Program-made: the position numbers and the translations under genes
Shown here: in pieces, positions 36,831 to 51,300 of the stretch
Layout: the number at the start of each line of letters is the position of its first letter
Numbering within the stretch: the stretch's first letter is position 1
The notes under the pieces: generated by a model
Databases searched by the model: none
Told to the model about the DNA's origin: nothing
The model's input: only the letters and a program-made list of their open reading frames with translations
NCBI RefSeq assembly: GCF_040807025.1
Contig: NC_090952.1
Location: 1,550,001 to 1,614,000, forward strand
DNA length: 64,000 nt
Source of the DNA: Struthio camelus
Taxonomy: Eukaryota; Chordata; Aves; Struthioniformes; Struthionidae
Direction of reading: 5' to 3'

Positions 36831-39800
36831 TGTTGTTTTCTGGCTGTGCTGTTTTTTGTGCTTTTGTCTCTTACTCCTGTACATAACCATTAGATGATGC
36901 TGACACCTTTGTGACTCTGGATTTAAGGGCAGAAGGGAGACCTTGTCTTCTTCAGTTTTACTTGTGTTTTTTCTGAGTTGAGAGGTCCGTTGCTGGATGA
37001 CACTCTGGAGCGTATTCCCATCAACAACAGCTGCAGCAAACACCACTGTTCAGCTCAATGCTGGGTAATTTCAGCAGCAACAATTGGCAAACAGAAGAGA
37101 TCCTCAGCCATTAAGCTCTGGCTGGCTGGCTGCTTAAGTGACACCAAAAAAATACTAGAATGTTATCCAGACATTTACCTGGTGAGTGTTTCCTCACTGT
37201 GCCAGGGACTCCTCAGTTTTCTGGTCTCTTTCTCAGTAAATACACACCTGAGTGCAGACGAGGGGATTTACTGCTCATTGCTGTTAATTGCTGATTTGTA
37301 GGTGGGGACAGTACTCTGTCACTGTGGTTTGATTTCTGCAAAACCTAGTCACCCAGGTGGGCTCCAGTAGGTATAAAAGACTTGATTATCATCTTGATGG
37401 CTGTAGCATGCCCAGCATTACATGGTAGTAGAGCCTAGTTCATTGTTGCAGCTGGAAGTTATTTTTGATGTTAATTTCCATGTTTTAATGTTTGGCTAAA
37501 CATACCAATAAACTGCTAGTGTCAGCAGCATTTTATCAGCATCTCTAGTTCTTTTGAATGCAAGGTTGGGCAGGACATGATTTCAGACCTCACTATAGAG
37601 AACTTCCATTTAGAAGAAATTGTTTTTTGTCATTTGAGATGGTTACGGGAAGTAGTATTAGAGCATTGTCACCCGCTGCGGTGGGAGTGACCAAGCTCTG
37701 ATTTGCTATGCCACTATAATCCCCTGTTCTGTGATTTTTACTGTGAATGACACAACCTGTTGGGAGCTGGAACACCCCTCCTCCCCCAAACACACACCCA
37801 GTAGTTCCTCTCTTGCTGGGTAGTGATGGGTGCTGGCACTCAGCCAGCTTTGGGTTGTTCCAGATCTTTTGCTCTTGCTCCAAAGGCAAGAAAAAATTAC
37901 ACAACTAATTTGTGTTCCATATTGCCCTTATTGCCAGTTAGCCTCCTTGATCTAATGGCTCTTTTCAGCTTCGGGTGTATTCTCACTGGCTTTTTAGGTC
38001 CTCTCAGACGTGTTCAGGTATTGATCCCTCAGTACTCAGCACTGCTTAAAGAGCTTGGGGCACTGTTATTTGCCACATGAGCCTGTCCCCTGTCCTCTCT
38101 GGATTTAAACCTTCACACAGTTTCAGTGGCCCCAAAAATACAGATAAAGCAATACTTTTATCAAAATGGAAGGGACTTGTTTTGAGTCATTTAAGTTCTT
38201 TCACTTTACCATGGGAATTGGACTTGATGAAGTGTTAAGTGATACTGTACACAACGTTTACCTACATGTGTATACTTATCAGCAGTGTGAGGAAGACATA
38301 TAGTTTAAAAGAAAAAAAAAGATTATGATATCTTTGCTGTTGGCTATGCTGTCATTTACTTGTTCATGAATGACTTGTTGCAAGATACTCCTTGTTTTAC
38401 CTCTCTTGCTGGTGGTGTCTGTGGTGTCTGTGGGACCTTATTCCTATAAATGTTGGTAAAAGAATATTTTTATAAAGCTGTTAAACACACGACAAGATCC
38501 TTGACTGGATCATGAAAACTGTGTAGAGAGTTGTTACTTTTGCTTACCTCCCTGGTAACTATTGTCCACTGTGTCCTGAAGTCTTGTATCGGTATATGTC
38601 TTGGCTGTAATGCTTCCCTTTAATGCAGACAAACTGAATTTGAAAGCTTTTAAAAAGTTATGCAGTGGCTTGAATTCAAATGTTGGCATTAATAACATGG
38701 ATTCCCTAGAAGAGCACCCCTAAACTTGTCTAACTGTAAAAACCCCTCCAGTGATGAGTGGTCTGAAATGTCATTGGTATTAGTGCTACCAACCAACCGA
38801 CAACCACCCACTACAGCAAACAACCTCCATCCTGGCACCTGAGGTCTAGGAGCATCTGGACGGAAACTTTCAGATTGTTTTAAAAGAGGAAATTATGGGG
38901 GCTTGCAAATTCGGGCTATTTTTTTAACTAGGGAGGTGAGGGAGGGAAGGAAGAGGAAAGAAGCCAATGATAACTAAATCTGAAGCCCAACAAAAGCTGA
39001 CCAGATTTGCCTGGATCTAGTTTTATTTTTATCCTTAAATCTTATACTATATAATTCTAAAGGGCAGGCCTACATGGCCAGTACCTGAGCAGGTACAGAG
39101 CAGCCTTAATGCTTTATGAACGATGGCTCTTTGCCATTGACTTGTGAAGTACTGTTTATTTTGTGAGGCTGAAATAAAACAAGTTATAAATTACTACTTG
39201 TGCATGGCAGTTGGTGAGAGTTAGTGCACTTTTGAGGGAGGAAAAAAGTGTATGTGTTGCTCTCTAGAAAAACGTCTGTAAGATTGGCCACAGGTATGTA
39301 TTTCATGAAGTAACGGATTCAGGACAGAGCAGCGATGACTAGTCAGCAGCGCGGTGTTGCCCTCAAGTGGAGATTTTAGCAATATCCTAATTTTCTGTGT
39401 CGACCTGCACTAAGCACTTCTGAAGTTTTGTGATAGGCTTCAAGAAAGGCCCTTACAACCACACTGATTTTTACCTTTTATGCAGTTTAAAAAATAAATA
39501 AATAAAATAAAAATTGAAAGGCAGATTTGTTTGAATCGACTGGGAAAGATGGTGTGTTGCCTGATGAACCCTGAGTAACTTGTCATCTCCCGTCCGGTGT
39601 TGGGAAATTTGGAAAACAAACTTTAAAAGAAATGTTCTTGCTAAGCAAGGAAAATAACATAGAGTTTCAGTATACCCTCATGTTTGGATTATCGTGTCCC
39701 TTGAACTTAAACTGAGTGATATTAACTGCATCTTCAGATGTACTTGTTTGGCACAGCCACACAAGTTCTTCTGCATCTAAATTTTTGCCTCCTTTACTGT

Positions 39801-42800
39801 GGAAGCTCTATTAAATCAGTCAGCTACTGTTATGATTCTCACATTTTCCCAAATCCTTCACCATCACTTGGAGATCACAAGATGTAGCAAGCATGAGTTA
39901 CAGGTTGGGATTTTATACTACCCACGTAGTCTCTTGATTAGAAAACTTTCCTCACTACACCCATACTACCAGGGATATCAGTTTCCTATAGGTCAGGGTC
40001 ATTCCAGGTGTCCCCATTTGAAGCATCATTATCACTATCAGCCAATATCTACCAATCTACAGACCTAAATGAGCCATCCCTTACCACTGAGGCCATCTGT
40101 GGTGGTTTTTGCAGCTTCTTGTAGATTCACAGATCACCTGTGGCCCCTTCCCATAGCCCTCGTTCCCTAAAGTGATGAAGCCTTGTGATCCACTCACTTG
40201 CTCCTCCTATTGCTTGTACTCAGATGACTCTTGTGTAGTTGTGCCTACACAAGCTTACAAATCAGGCATATGATCTTGCAGTTCATCAATAAGAATCTGC
40301 AGCTTTTGGTTGCTGGTGATGGTGGTATTCATCTGTTTTCTCTACCTCTGCTAACTATCAAGTATTCCCCCATATGTGACTTGTTTTTTTCTTTTAATGC
40401 TTTTTGGAAGGCATGCCAAAGGAACTGCACAGCAGGTGCCACTCTTTCTCTCCTTCCACTTTGTACAATGTACAGTGTTTGTTAAAGGCATCCTCTAAAT
40501 CAGACACATTACCTGGCAGAGCTCTCTCAGTCCAGCACTAGGTCTCTGGTCTTTCTGATCTATGTCTGGATGAGGGTACAAATCACCACCAGTTCCTTTA
40601 CCTACTTTCCTCTTCAACATGCTTCCCATCAGTGAATCCTACAGAACCTGTCAACACATTTCCAAACACAGCCTTCAGCCCTGCAAAACTAGTCTGCTAG
40701 GCTCAGCTGGCATCAAAGTAGTACACACTTCATTAGGATCCCATAAGTTTCAAAATCTTCAGTTGCAATCACTCACAAAGGCCCTACGCACTGCATATTC
40801 AAAAATAAAGCAGACCTCGGGCCTTTTGTCTCTACTGCTATTCCAAACAACTATCAACCCTCAAGGATCCAACCAGTTATTATCTCCAGAACAACAAGTG
40901 TATGAGCTCTACTGGACAAAATCTTTTACATTCTCCACTATTTAAAGGTAGGGAAATTTGTGTAATAAAACAGTGAGAGATCTTACAGAAGAGGAAGATT
41001 ATATTTATTTACAAAAGCTCTAAACCATGTCCTGAGAGCAGTGTCCTCCTTTATCTATACAGGCCATTCTTTTAACCTTTTGCTCTGCTGTTTCTTCCTG
41101 TGCTTTCACACATATTTCCATTTATACTTCACTCATATCAACCTTAGTATTTCTGTTACAGATCTCTGCACTAGGAGGTGCTCACTGTTTTTTGGTTCTC
41201 TGCATCTCTCAAGGCTATGCTTACAGACATTCATGACACATGCCTTTCTCTCTAACCAACGCTCTGCTATAGAGCAGTCCCTGCAGGCCCAAGGCTCAGC
41301 TCCCCTCCATGTCAGCCTGCCGTGGTGCAGTCACAGGCGAGCACTGCCCTGTCTCCCACTTGGGCTGGAGGGACCACGTCCTCTCCAACCAGCCCCATGG
41401 GACAAATCCCCCCTATCACCTGCTGTGGTGGCACAGGGACTGCACACATATTGGCATCCACAGCCTTGCTCCAGCAGGCAGCTACCCCTGCCAGTCTCCA
41501 TGCACTGCAAAGCAGACAGAGAGGTGAGAGGGGGTCCTCAGTTTCTCCCAAGCCAAGGTTCCATCTCTGTACTCCCCCTCAGGTGACATAGGAGAGGTGT
41601 CCAAGTGTTGTACGTTCCCTTTTCCCTCATAGAGGATCAAATCAGAGCCAAAAATTATTAGAACACCTTTTCCTCATTAGGATGTTACTCTTAACAGACT
41701 TCAGCTGTTATTACCAGCAGGTGATAACTAGGCTCACAACATACTCACTCACTCACATAGGTCATGCACTTGCTTTCAGAGCTATACAGGGACAGCAGGA
41801 CCCAGGAGGCTGACCCCAGCTGCTGCCTGAGGAATGGACAGTTGCACCAATGTGCCAGAGGCTTCTAGGAAGGCATTTGTAAAGTCCCTCAGGATCTGCT
41901 CTTCCACCGGGTACAGGACTGGTGGGATTATCCCATAGTCTATCTTCACAGAGCAGTCACTGCCTCCTTGGATATGGTCTGTGTTATGCAGTGGCTGTTG
42001 ATGTTAGTGCGTGCTGGTGGCTTTGGACAGATTCGGCAGACTCACGGTGTCCTGAGTTTATCACTTCTTGCAGATTCAACAGCACTGCTAGTCCCTAGAG
42101 CTTATCAGTTCTTGGGAGACTTCCACCCACTATCTCACAGCACATACTTTTCCTCTCTTCTCTGTTGTTTTCTGGGAACTATTTTTCCACCCACCCCACC
42201 CATACCCATTCACAGGGGAAGGGCCTCTAGGACACAAGATTTCACCCCTGAGCAGCATGGCTGGGAAGGTGCACTGTCTTGTGAGAGGTCTCGGGTACCA
42301 ACTGCTGGATACATGGCTGAGGCTGGTGGTAAAGAAAGGCTCAGACATTTTCAGATCATCCTCTTGATGAGGATCAGGGGGTGGCCAAAGCCATGGCACT
42401 GTTAGGGCGGTGTGGGGCACACCAGACAAGCCACAGGGATCCTGCTCACAAACAGGGCAGGACACCAGCGTTGATGGAGCACTTCTGCACTGAGCTGCCA
42501 AGTGATTCCCCCTCAGCATGGCTGTTGGGCAAACCAGCCCAGCTTGCCTCAGACTGGTCCCTGGCTGCTCCAGTGAGGAGACCAGGAGGAATCAGGGCTG
42601 CTGAAGGACAAGTCCTGACACATGAAGCCACAGCTGAACCCTGCTGGCCTTCATGACTCTTCCCTTGAGACCTGGCTTTGTACTTTCACTTTCAGCTGCT
42701 TTCATTGGGTTTGGTATGAGGCCATTTCTTTTCAAGAGGACCCTCCTTTGGACTGTGGGTGCTGGTTACCCTGGGCTAGGAAGACCCTCTGTCCATGGTG

Positions 42801-43520
42801 GTAGCATCCTTGAGAGATCCCAAGGCAGAGATGTACAGCTCAGCAAGTATCCTCTTCAGCCACAGCTCTATAAACTCATTGCCACCTCAGTGACCTTCAG
42901 AGCTAAACTGAAAAGTTGAGACCTCACATTTGGAGACGTAACCCCCCAAGCTTGGGGAAGAGGAGAGGGCTCCTTATCTCCCGCTGAGCCTGTCTTCTCC
43001 TCCTTCTTCAGGACAGCAGCGGGCATGGGGAGCAGACCCTGGCCTGAGGCCCAAGTTCACACAGGCCCTCCTTTACTTGCTGTGCCACGGAGCCAGGGCT
43101 CCCACAGTCACTCCCAGCTGTTGGGGCTGGCCCTGCAGACCTGCAGAGAAAGACTGCTGCCACACTGTGCTGGGGCTGTTCTCCACCAATGAGCCAAGGA
43201 CCAAGGCCACCACACTGTCTATACCTCTATCCTCCACTTTCCTGTGCCCAGCACAGGCCTGCATGCTCATCTTCTCTTGTTCCTTCCCCTTTCCTGAACA
43301 GACTCAGTGTTAGGAGCTGTCAGCCCACCTGGACTCTGACAAGGCCCCAAACCTCATGAGCCACAGCAGCTCTGCCTGTCTGTGCAGGGGAAAGGGTGAC
43401 TGTGGGAGCAGAAGCGGCAGTGGTACATGGGGGCTACTCCACTATTGCGGCCAATCTGGCAGGATAGCAGTGTTCCCCAGGACAAAGACGCATGTGCTCC
43501 TGAAGGCTGAGCCCAGCCAG
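36831..43520. other. Intergenic region, no gene supported
   Basis: No exon chain was found. A plus-strand AATAAA at 39173-39178, in a 3'-UTR-like context (GTACTGTTTATTTTGTGAGG just before it), could end a non-coding transcript that begins in the 35 kb CpG island. A TAAATAAATAAAATAAAA patch lies at about 39492. The open frames up to 181 codons show no recognisable features. Confidence 0.4.
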
Positions 43521-43524
43521 ATAC

Positions 43525-44620
43525 TCCTGCAGGACCTACAGACTACAGGCCTGTCAGCCTCACCTCCATCCCGGGAAAGGTGATGGAACAGCTCATCGTG
43601 GAGGGCATCACTAAGCATCTGGAGGACAAGAAGGTATCAGGAGTAGTCAGCACAGATTCACCAAAGGGAATCCAAGGGATAGCATTCTATGATGGAATGA
43701 CTGGCTAGGGTAGATGAGGGGAGAGCAGTGGATGTTGTCTCCCTGGACTTCAGCTTTTGACTGTCTCCCATCACATCCTCGTAGACAAGCTTAGGAAGTG
43801 TGGGCTAGATGAGTGGACGGTGAGGTGGATTGAGAACTGGCTGGATGGCCGAGCTCAGAGGGTTGTGGTGAATGGCGCAGAGTCAAGTTGGAGGCCTGTG
43901 GCTAGCGGTGTCCTCCAGGGGTCGGTACTGGGTCCAGTCTTGTTCAATATATTCATCAATGACCTGGAGGAAGGGACAGAGTGCACCCTCAGCAAGTTTG
44001 CTGATGAGACTAAACTGGGGGGAGAGGCTAACACACCAGAAGACTGTGCTGCCATTCAGAGGCACCTGGACAGGCTGGAGAGGTGGGCGGAGAGGAACCT
44101 CCTGAAGTTCAACAAAGGCAAGTGCAAGGTCCTGCACCTAGGCAGGAATAATCCCAGGCACCAGGACAGGCTGGGGGTTGACCTGCTGGAAAGTAGCTCT
44201 GCCGAGAAGGACCTGGGAGTGCTGGTGGACAACAAGTTAACCATGAGCCAGCAGTGTGCCCTTGTGGCCAAGAAGGCCCATGGTATGCTGGGGTGCATGA
44301 GGCAGAGTGTTGCCAGCAGGTGGAGGGAGGTGATCCTGCCCCTCTCCTCAGTCCTGGTGAGGCCTCCCCTGGAGGACTGTGTCCAGTTCTGGGCTCCCCA
44401 GTACAAGAGAGACATGGCACTCCTGGAGTGAGACCAGTGGAGGGCTACAAAGATGATGAGGGGACTGGAGCATCTCTCCTATGAGGAAAGGCTGAGAGAG
44501 TTGGGCCTGTTCAGTCTGGAGAAGAGAAGACTTCGGGGGGGGGGGGGGAGGAGGGAGGTATGTGATCAGTGTGGATAAGTGTCTGAAGGGAGGATGTCAA
44601 GAGGATGGGGCCTCTTAGGT
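43525..44620 (+). mobile_element. CR1 LINE, RT segment lacking its 3' tail
   Basis: The plus strand reads CR1 ORF2 from the YRPVSLTSIPGKVMEQLI motif through the RT core and the C-terminal [10 protein letters not shown] segment. It breaks off near a 12-base G run at about 44536-44548, without the usual ATTCTGTG tail. A frame of 224 codons (43757-44431) is still open, but the catalytic box reads FADE, not FADD. Loss of the 3' end is unusual because CR1 copies normally lose the 5' end; a later deletion is implied. It lies about 0.6 kb past the stop of the ARHGAP gene. Confidence 0.92.
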
Positions 44621-45198
44621 TCTTAGTGAAAGACCATTAAAAAACACCAGAATCTTTAAAATATCCTAGAGGTTTTACTTACTGAGCATTAACTCAAGGA
44701 AAAAAGTTCATAATCTGAAGAATACAGCGTTCCCACTTATTACACCATGTCCCCATTTTGGGGACATTACAGGGTTTTCTGTCAAACAGTAGATCACAGA
44801 GGCTCTGCTGTGCTGAAGGCACTGCACCATTTCAAACTTGCAAATGGGCCACAGCACACACCAGAGGCTTTTTGGCTCACTTGCAGGGCACGCTCACCTA
44901 CGTATACCACTACCTGCATGCACAGCCACTGCTTTCACCACACAAGCATGCAGTTCGCCATTGCCATCTAGCAACAAACCCATGCTTTAAAAAACCAAAC
45001 CTGCTGTTGCAAACCTGCAAATACATTGCCCACCAGAACAATTTGGTACGTTTACTGTTAACAAAGAATTTCCCACAGAGATTCATATTCCCTGCACTTC
45101 TCTACTCCTCTGAAGCGGGATAGAGGACTTATTTTTGTGGTGGAAAGCTTGCCCAGTTCTGTCCATGGAAAGCAGTACCAGGAGCTGTCTCAGGCTTG

Positions 45199-45337
45199 CT
45201 ACATGCCAACATCCAGGTTTAGGAATGAGACACTGCTGTATAACTCTGACGAGACCTGGTTTCTTTCCAGGGTGCAGGACTGACTGGGCAGTGGGGATGG
45301 TGGACTCTCCTCTGTCAAAGGCTCACTCTCTATGCTC
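45199..45337 (-). CDS. ARHGAP36-like last coding exon
   Basis: TTTCCTTTCTCAG acceptor; phase 2 in. It reads [20 protein letters not shown], then a Ser-rich stretch ending SFLNLDVGM and a TAG stop at 45199-45201. The C-terminus is only 78 residues past the GAP domain, far shorter than in ARHGAP6. The poly(A) site was not located. Confidence 0.8.
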
Positions 45338-48300
45338 CTGAGAAAGGAAAGAAAACACAGATGCTATTTGCAAACTGCTTCTAATGCTAGCCCCCTCCCA
45401 TCCAAATGGACTGTAGCAGTGACCACAAATATTTGCCATCTCTTTGCACAGTTTCAAAAGGAATATGAAGTAAGATTTTTTTTTTTTTAATTGTCTGAAG
45501 TTTGACATTATCTTAACTTCTCTCACAGATTAAACAGTTAGTTTCATTGGGCTGAGGTTTAGGAGTGTTCTTCCTATTATGATTTCTTGTTCTGACTTTT
45601 CTCTATACTGAGTTTGTGATGATGTCAAACAGGTAACTTGCATGTAAATACCTAAAAGTCCTCAACAGTAGATCCATATACCCAGGAAATTGATGGATCA
45701 CGGACAACCTCATAAACTGTTTTGTTTTCATTATTACATAATAATACTTAATCAAAATGTATCTTATGATGACATATATTATCTACTATCCAAGAATCCC
45801 ACCCCAGCCTTTTGTCAGTCTTGGCAAAGACATTCCTGTCTGCCTCCTGACACTGAGAGCTTAAAACTACTGTATTATGATTTTCCTTTTTCCGATTGAT
45901 TGTGTATTTTGGTATTCTTCAGCAAAAGATGGCTCTAACCTGCCTTTCCTTCCCATTTCCCCCCATTTTTGGTGGTGTGGAAGAGCTGTACATTGAAGTA
46001 TGGCTGAACCATCACTGCTTGGGGAAATCCTCTGCATGAAGCCAAGGAGCATCTCAAAAAAACACCTCCACGAACTATCTCTAAAAGCTCTAAGTGTGAC
46101 AATAAGAAAACAGGAAAGCAGAATACTGAAATGAAGTTAGTGTCTAGTCACAAAAGGCTGAAGATATGAAGGTTCAGATGCCGTCAATGAATGATCATGA
46201 AAACTGTAGTCTGCCATGACCCATAGCAAGAGGCAAAGTGATCTTAGGCAGGGGCACACTGTATTTTTGGGGCTGGCAAGTCCACTTCGAAGGGAACCAG
46301 CAGAATGCTAAGATGGCTCTGCTCCTGCCTGAGCTGTTGTGGTTCTCCAGCCTGAGACATGTGACCTGCTCCTGGCTGGAGCGCCAAGCTCAGGAAAGCA
46401 CAATGCCAAAAGGATGGAAGGGGACTTTCCTCTTCAAGCACTGTTCTGCCACAGGCACCAGTAGCAGAGATATCACTCATACGGTCCATGGTCCTGGAAA
46501 CCATTTCCCACAGGAGAGCCTACACTATAACATTGTGAAAGTCAGCCTGAAGGCTGATGAGCACATCCTACTTCAGGTCACAGGGAGCAAAACACCTCCT
46601 TTGTCACATGCTATGATGAAGGTAGCTCCCCACACCAGCTCATGGGATGCAAGGCCCTCTTACCCCACCTTCTTGACCTGCAGGGAAGGGCATGAATTAA
46701 AATTCTGGGCCTCTATGGGACTATCCTGTCTTGCAGCCAAAAAGCACACGTGCAGGACATAGCTGGCAGTCTCACACACACACATACACGCCTATTCAGA
46801 TGCACAAAGGAGGGGCAAAACGCACAAGAACGCAGACAACACCAAGGGTGAAGAAAATTTGGAGGCTGGTAATGGAGCTGAAAGTAGAGTAGGCATTGCT
46901 GTATGATTCTGAGAAGCTGGGGCAGTGGAGGAGACTGGGAGGGTAGCAGGATAAGGGCTGCTTAGATATACACACAAAAAGAGGTGTGCAATGAAGGAAT
47001 TCTTGTGTAAGGCAGATTTAGGGGAAGGAGAGAATATAACACAGGCTGGGGAGAAAGACAGAGAATAGGGAGCTCCAAGGGGGAGAGCTGATCTGGGATA
47101 TTTCAGCTGGTGGAAGGGTCTAGCACAGAAAATGAAGGATTTTAGATGGGGAGTTCATGACTGAAAGTGATAAAAGGAACAGGAAAGATTGGTGGTAAGA
47201 GGAGCACGTGAATGACCAAGAGGATTTGTCTGTAGCTTGCCAGCAGTGTAATGAGTGTTGCTGTGTGAAGGCTTTGCCCCTGAGCAGCAAGGCACCATCC
47301 AGCAGCACTGCACAGTGTGTCTCAAGGAGGACTTACAGCACGGTATTGAACTTCCTGCGCAAGAGGTAATCTATGACATCAGGGTCTGTCTGAAATAGTC
47401 TCCTTAAGATGTCATGTTGCATTTCTGGAGAGACCTAGGAGAGATATATACATATACATGGCACCTTCTCTCCGAGAGGAAAACTAACAAAGATAACCAA
47501 GGCCATAAGCTGCAAGGCCAAAGGGTCTCCATATCAATACTTGCTCACAAACACTCTGTATTGGTGTCACGCTCCCCACATCTCTCAGGAAGTCTGTACG
47601 GGATCCCATTCCATGCTCTTTCCACACTAACCCCCAGTTCATTGTCTCCCTGTAGATATGGGGGAAATTGTTTCAAGGCTTTTCAGGGGCCTGAGATGTC
47701 ACACTCCCATACATCCACAGGAAATGGCCATTTCTGGTATTTCTCTGGAATTTCCCAGGTCTCCTCCCAAAACCAGGACCAGAAGTGCTCGATGTATACT
47801 CTGCTCATCCAGAATGTTTATTCTGTGGTTTGGAAACAGCTACACAGTTCCAATTAGGTTGTTCCCAAGGAGAATAGCCTCTGCAGAAGCACTACAGCAC
47901 AGCACCCATCTGCATCACGTTCTCAGGGGACTGCTTTGGAGTGCCTGAGTCCACGTAAAGTACCCCATGCGACCTCTTTGGCTGCGGTCCTCCCTGCAAA
48001 CCCTGCAGGGCTATTTGTACTCATCTGCTACCCCCACCTCATAATCTGTACCAAGTGACCCATCCTGTGCTCATGTACAGCATTGCACCTCTTCCTGTTC
48101 TTCTCCATAAGCATCACCAGAAAGGTGAGGAGAAGCATTGGGCCTAGAGGGGAGGGGGGGGTTCCCAGTCTATTATGCCTCCCCGATACCTGCTTTGAAC
48201 AAGGACGGAGCAGAAAGTGCCACAGTGAAGGCTTAAAGTCCACCTGAACAACTGGCCAGAGCAGGACTTCCTTAGGCCACAGTCACAGGCTGTCCAGCAT

Positions 48301-51300
48301 CTGCTCCATGACTGCTCCTGGGATGTCTTTTCATCAGAGGGATTGTGAGCCCAAAAGCCCCTCACTCACCAGCCCCAGAGTACAACATGGGCTTGCAGGA
48401 GACAGTAGGAAAGCAGGTGGATTAGGAGAGAAGGACAGCTGTCCCTTGATCCAAATCAGGCACTTGGCGGGCAGTCAAGTTGGGCTGTTTGGGCCCCATC
48501 CAAGCTACAACAGAGCCATAGTGCTGGAGCTCTGTCTCCATCCCTTGCCCTGGCACTGCTAGCTCTACTTCCTGAACAGCTGGTCTCCCAGGTAAAAGCA
48601 CTCCCTGCCTGACACTGGTGGTCCAGACTCTCCATTTGAAGAGCAGATCTGAAGTAATCCCACCTCCCACTACTCCCCCCCCTCCCACTGCCTCTCCCTA
48701 CTTTTACTTCCTTGCCCTCATCAGTCTAAGGCTGCACTGCCTGCTCCCCACACCATCAACTTCCAGCTCCTTCCTGCATCTCCCGTTTTTTTTCCTTTTT
48801 CCCCCTTCACAGAGACACTGGGGAAGAAATAGGACTGAGGTTAACTGCCCCTACAGTTGTTGCTGGTTTGTGGTTTCCTGTCCCAACTAGCTTGATCAGC
48901 TATCACAAGGATGTTTCCATTGAGAGACGGAGAGAGGATATGTTCATGGCATGACCCAGCATTTATGCAGCCAGGTACAAGCCATCCTGAATTAATATTT
49001 ACACCTGACATGAGGAATGGATCATATCTTTGCAAGCCAGCTCCAGTTGCCTGCTGCTAAGTGGGCTGTCTTTAGAAAAGACTTCAGAGGGGAAGAAGAG
49101 GCTAGAAAGGCCTGCTATGAGAAAACCTCACCTACCATAAACAAGGCCTGGTAGTGCTCAATCAACCTCTGGAGCACCCGTATGACAGCAGTGCTGTCTT
49201 CAATGTCCATGGCACTAGAGTCCTTCTCTCCAGGCTTCTCTTTCTGTAGAATGTTGGGGCCAAAGATTGTGGCCAAGTTTGAGACTGTCATTTTATTCCC
49301 AGGAATCTGGCAAGCAAGCACAGACAGAAATTGCAGATTACAGCTGCGGTGGCATGAAACATCCCTGGATACCCTAGCCCAACCCTGGACAGGGACATAA
49401 GCTACCATGTAAGGAAGAGATGTTGATGTCCAGTCTGGTCACAGGGCCAGCACAAAAGGTTTGTGGTGCTGGAGCACACTTTCTCCCTTTCCTTGCATCA
49501 GGGACTCCATTCCCATTTAACTCACTTTCAAAACCCATACCAGAAGGTAACAGCCAGCATTTCTACATCATCTTATACTACGGGACAAAGCCTTTGTATC
49601 ATGCCGAGACTTAGAGCTCTAATTGTCCAGAGAAACCAAAATCATCCTCAGTATATGATAACAAATTCTTTATGAAAATTGGAGGTGGAAAAACAAAATT
49701 AGGCCACAAAAAAAGGCCTGAGCAGACACACAGCCAGGCCTCTCTGGGGTTATTGTGACCCAGAAAATCGCTTAGCTAGACTGAGAGAGACCCAAAAGAA
49801 AGGATGCAGCATAGAGGAGGGGATTTAGTTACGATTTTGTTTTTGTTTTATCTCTATTTCTCTCTTTTTTCTTCTTCTATGCTTTAAAGTGTTGTCTGTC
49901 CCAGTTTCTGTAAAGCTGTCCTTCCCACAGACACAGGCAGGATGAGCATGGGAATCCAACTCAATAACCTTTGGGAATTCATGACACTTGTATGTTGTTT
50001 CATCTTAGAAAAAAATGGACTGCCAAAAAAACTTCCTGAAAATTTGAAACAAAGGGTTTCTGACTTGTTTTTTCTTAATGAAATATTGTAGCTTCTCTAG
50101 TCAGTCTGATATTTCCTTCCAGTCCCTTTAGTGGGGAAATAAATGTTAAAATGTTCAAAGACAAGGCAGGATATGCTTTTTCAGATCAAAGGACATATTT
50201 TCCTGAACTGGTTTTTCATTTCATTGAGATTTACCCTAGAATTTTTTCCCCTGTTTGGTTTTGACCAACAAAATGAAATAATTCCTTCTTTATGCAGTTG
50301 ACCCTTTCGGGCCAGCCTTACCTCTTGGCCATCAGGGCCCTGGGAGCTCTCGGCATGCTGGGCCACCTCATTGAGGAACTGTAGAAGCCGGTACAGTGTG
50401 TCGCTGTGGCAGGGTGGCAGCAGGAAGAGCAGCAACTGGAGTGTGGCAAGCTGCACTGGGCCCTCCATGGCTAGGCAGAAAGCAGCCTGTTATATAGCAC
50501 AATTCCCATCCTGCCTGGTACACATTTCCAGCTGGACAGCCTTAGACACATCTTGCCCATAGTTTAAATCCATAAGATCTGGAGGGAGCCAGACTGTGTC
50601 CTACCCTTTAGTTAAAAGCATGTGATTCTGGCCAATATTTCATCCTGTACAGGCAGGCATAAGCACTCTAAGAGACCCCAGAAAGGGCTGCGATGTGATT
50701 GTGTTTGGTACTGTGCAGCCCCGTAGCCAAAGACTGTCCTGGACTGGAAGGACTATAATCCCGTTATAAAACAGAGAGACCACAGACTGCAACAACCGTA
50801 CACAGCAATGCCAGGCAGCACGTTGCTAATCCTAACACCACTAGGCAGTATTTGTGAAGAGAAGTTGTAAGAAAGGCTCTGGATAACAAATATTCGAAAA
50901 ATTATACACGGTATGACAGGAATTTTCATGGTTTTGCCATGGTTTTCATGGTTTGTCCACCTGCAGCCCAGGGTTATTTGGCTTTTATATTGACAAAATT
51001 TACAGTAGAAAACAATGTAGCCTCACTGCACTGATGGCAATACAGAGCTGGCAGGGGAGGAGGGCAGGGAGACAGCAAACACTCAGTGAGCCCAGGTTAC
51101 AGACAATGCCTGAAAAAAATAGTATGTGATGCAACATGACAAGTTCAAAGCTCTACGTGATGGAGGAAAGGCAACAGAGGAAAGAATAGTAGGCGACGGA
51201 CTACATGGCCCCACATCCCACTCTGGTGCCAGCTACAAGGAGAAGCTCCCTTGGATCACTTAAATAGAAAAGAATAGAAAGAATGGGCAAGATCTTTTTG

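Noticed and set aside
43757-44431. 224-codon reverse-transcriptase-like frame as a host gene
   Set aside because: It is CR1 ORF2 with a mutated catalytic box and continues in other frames of the same element.
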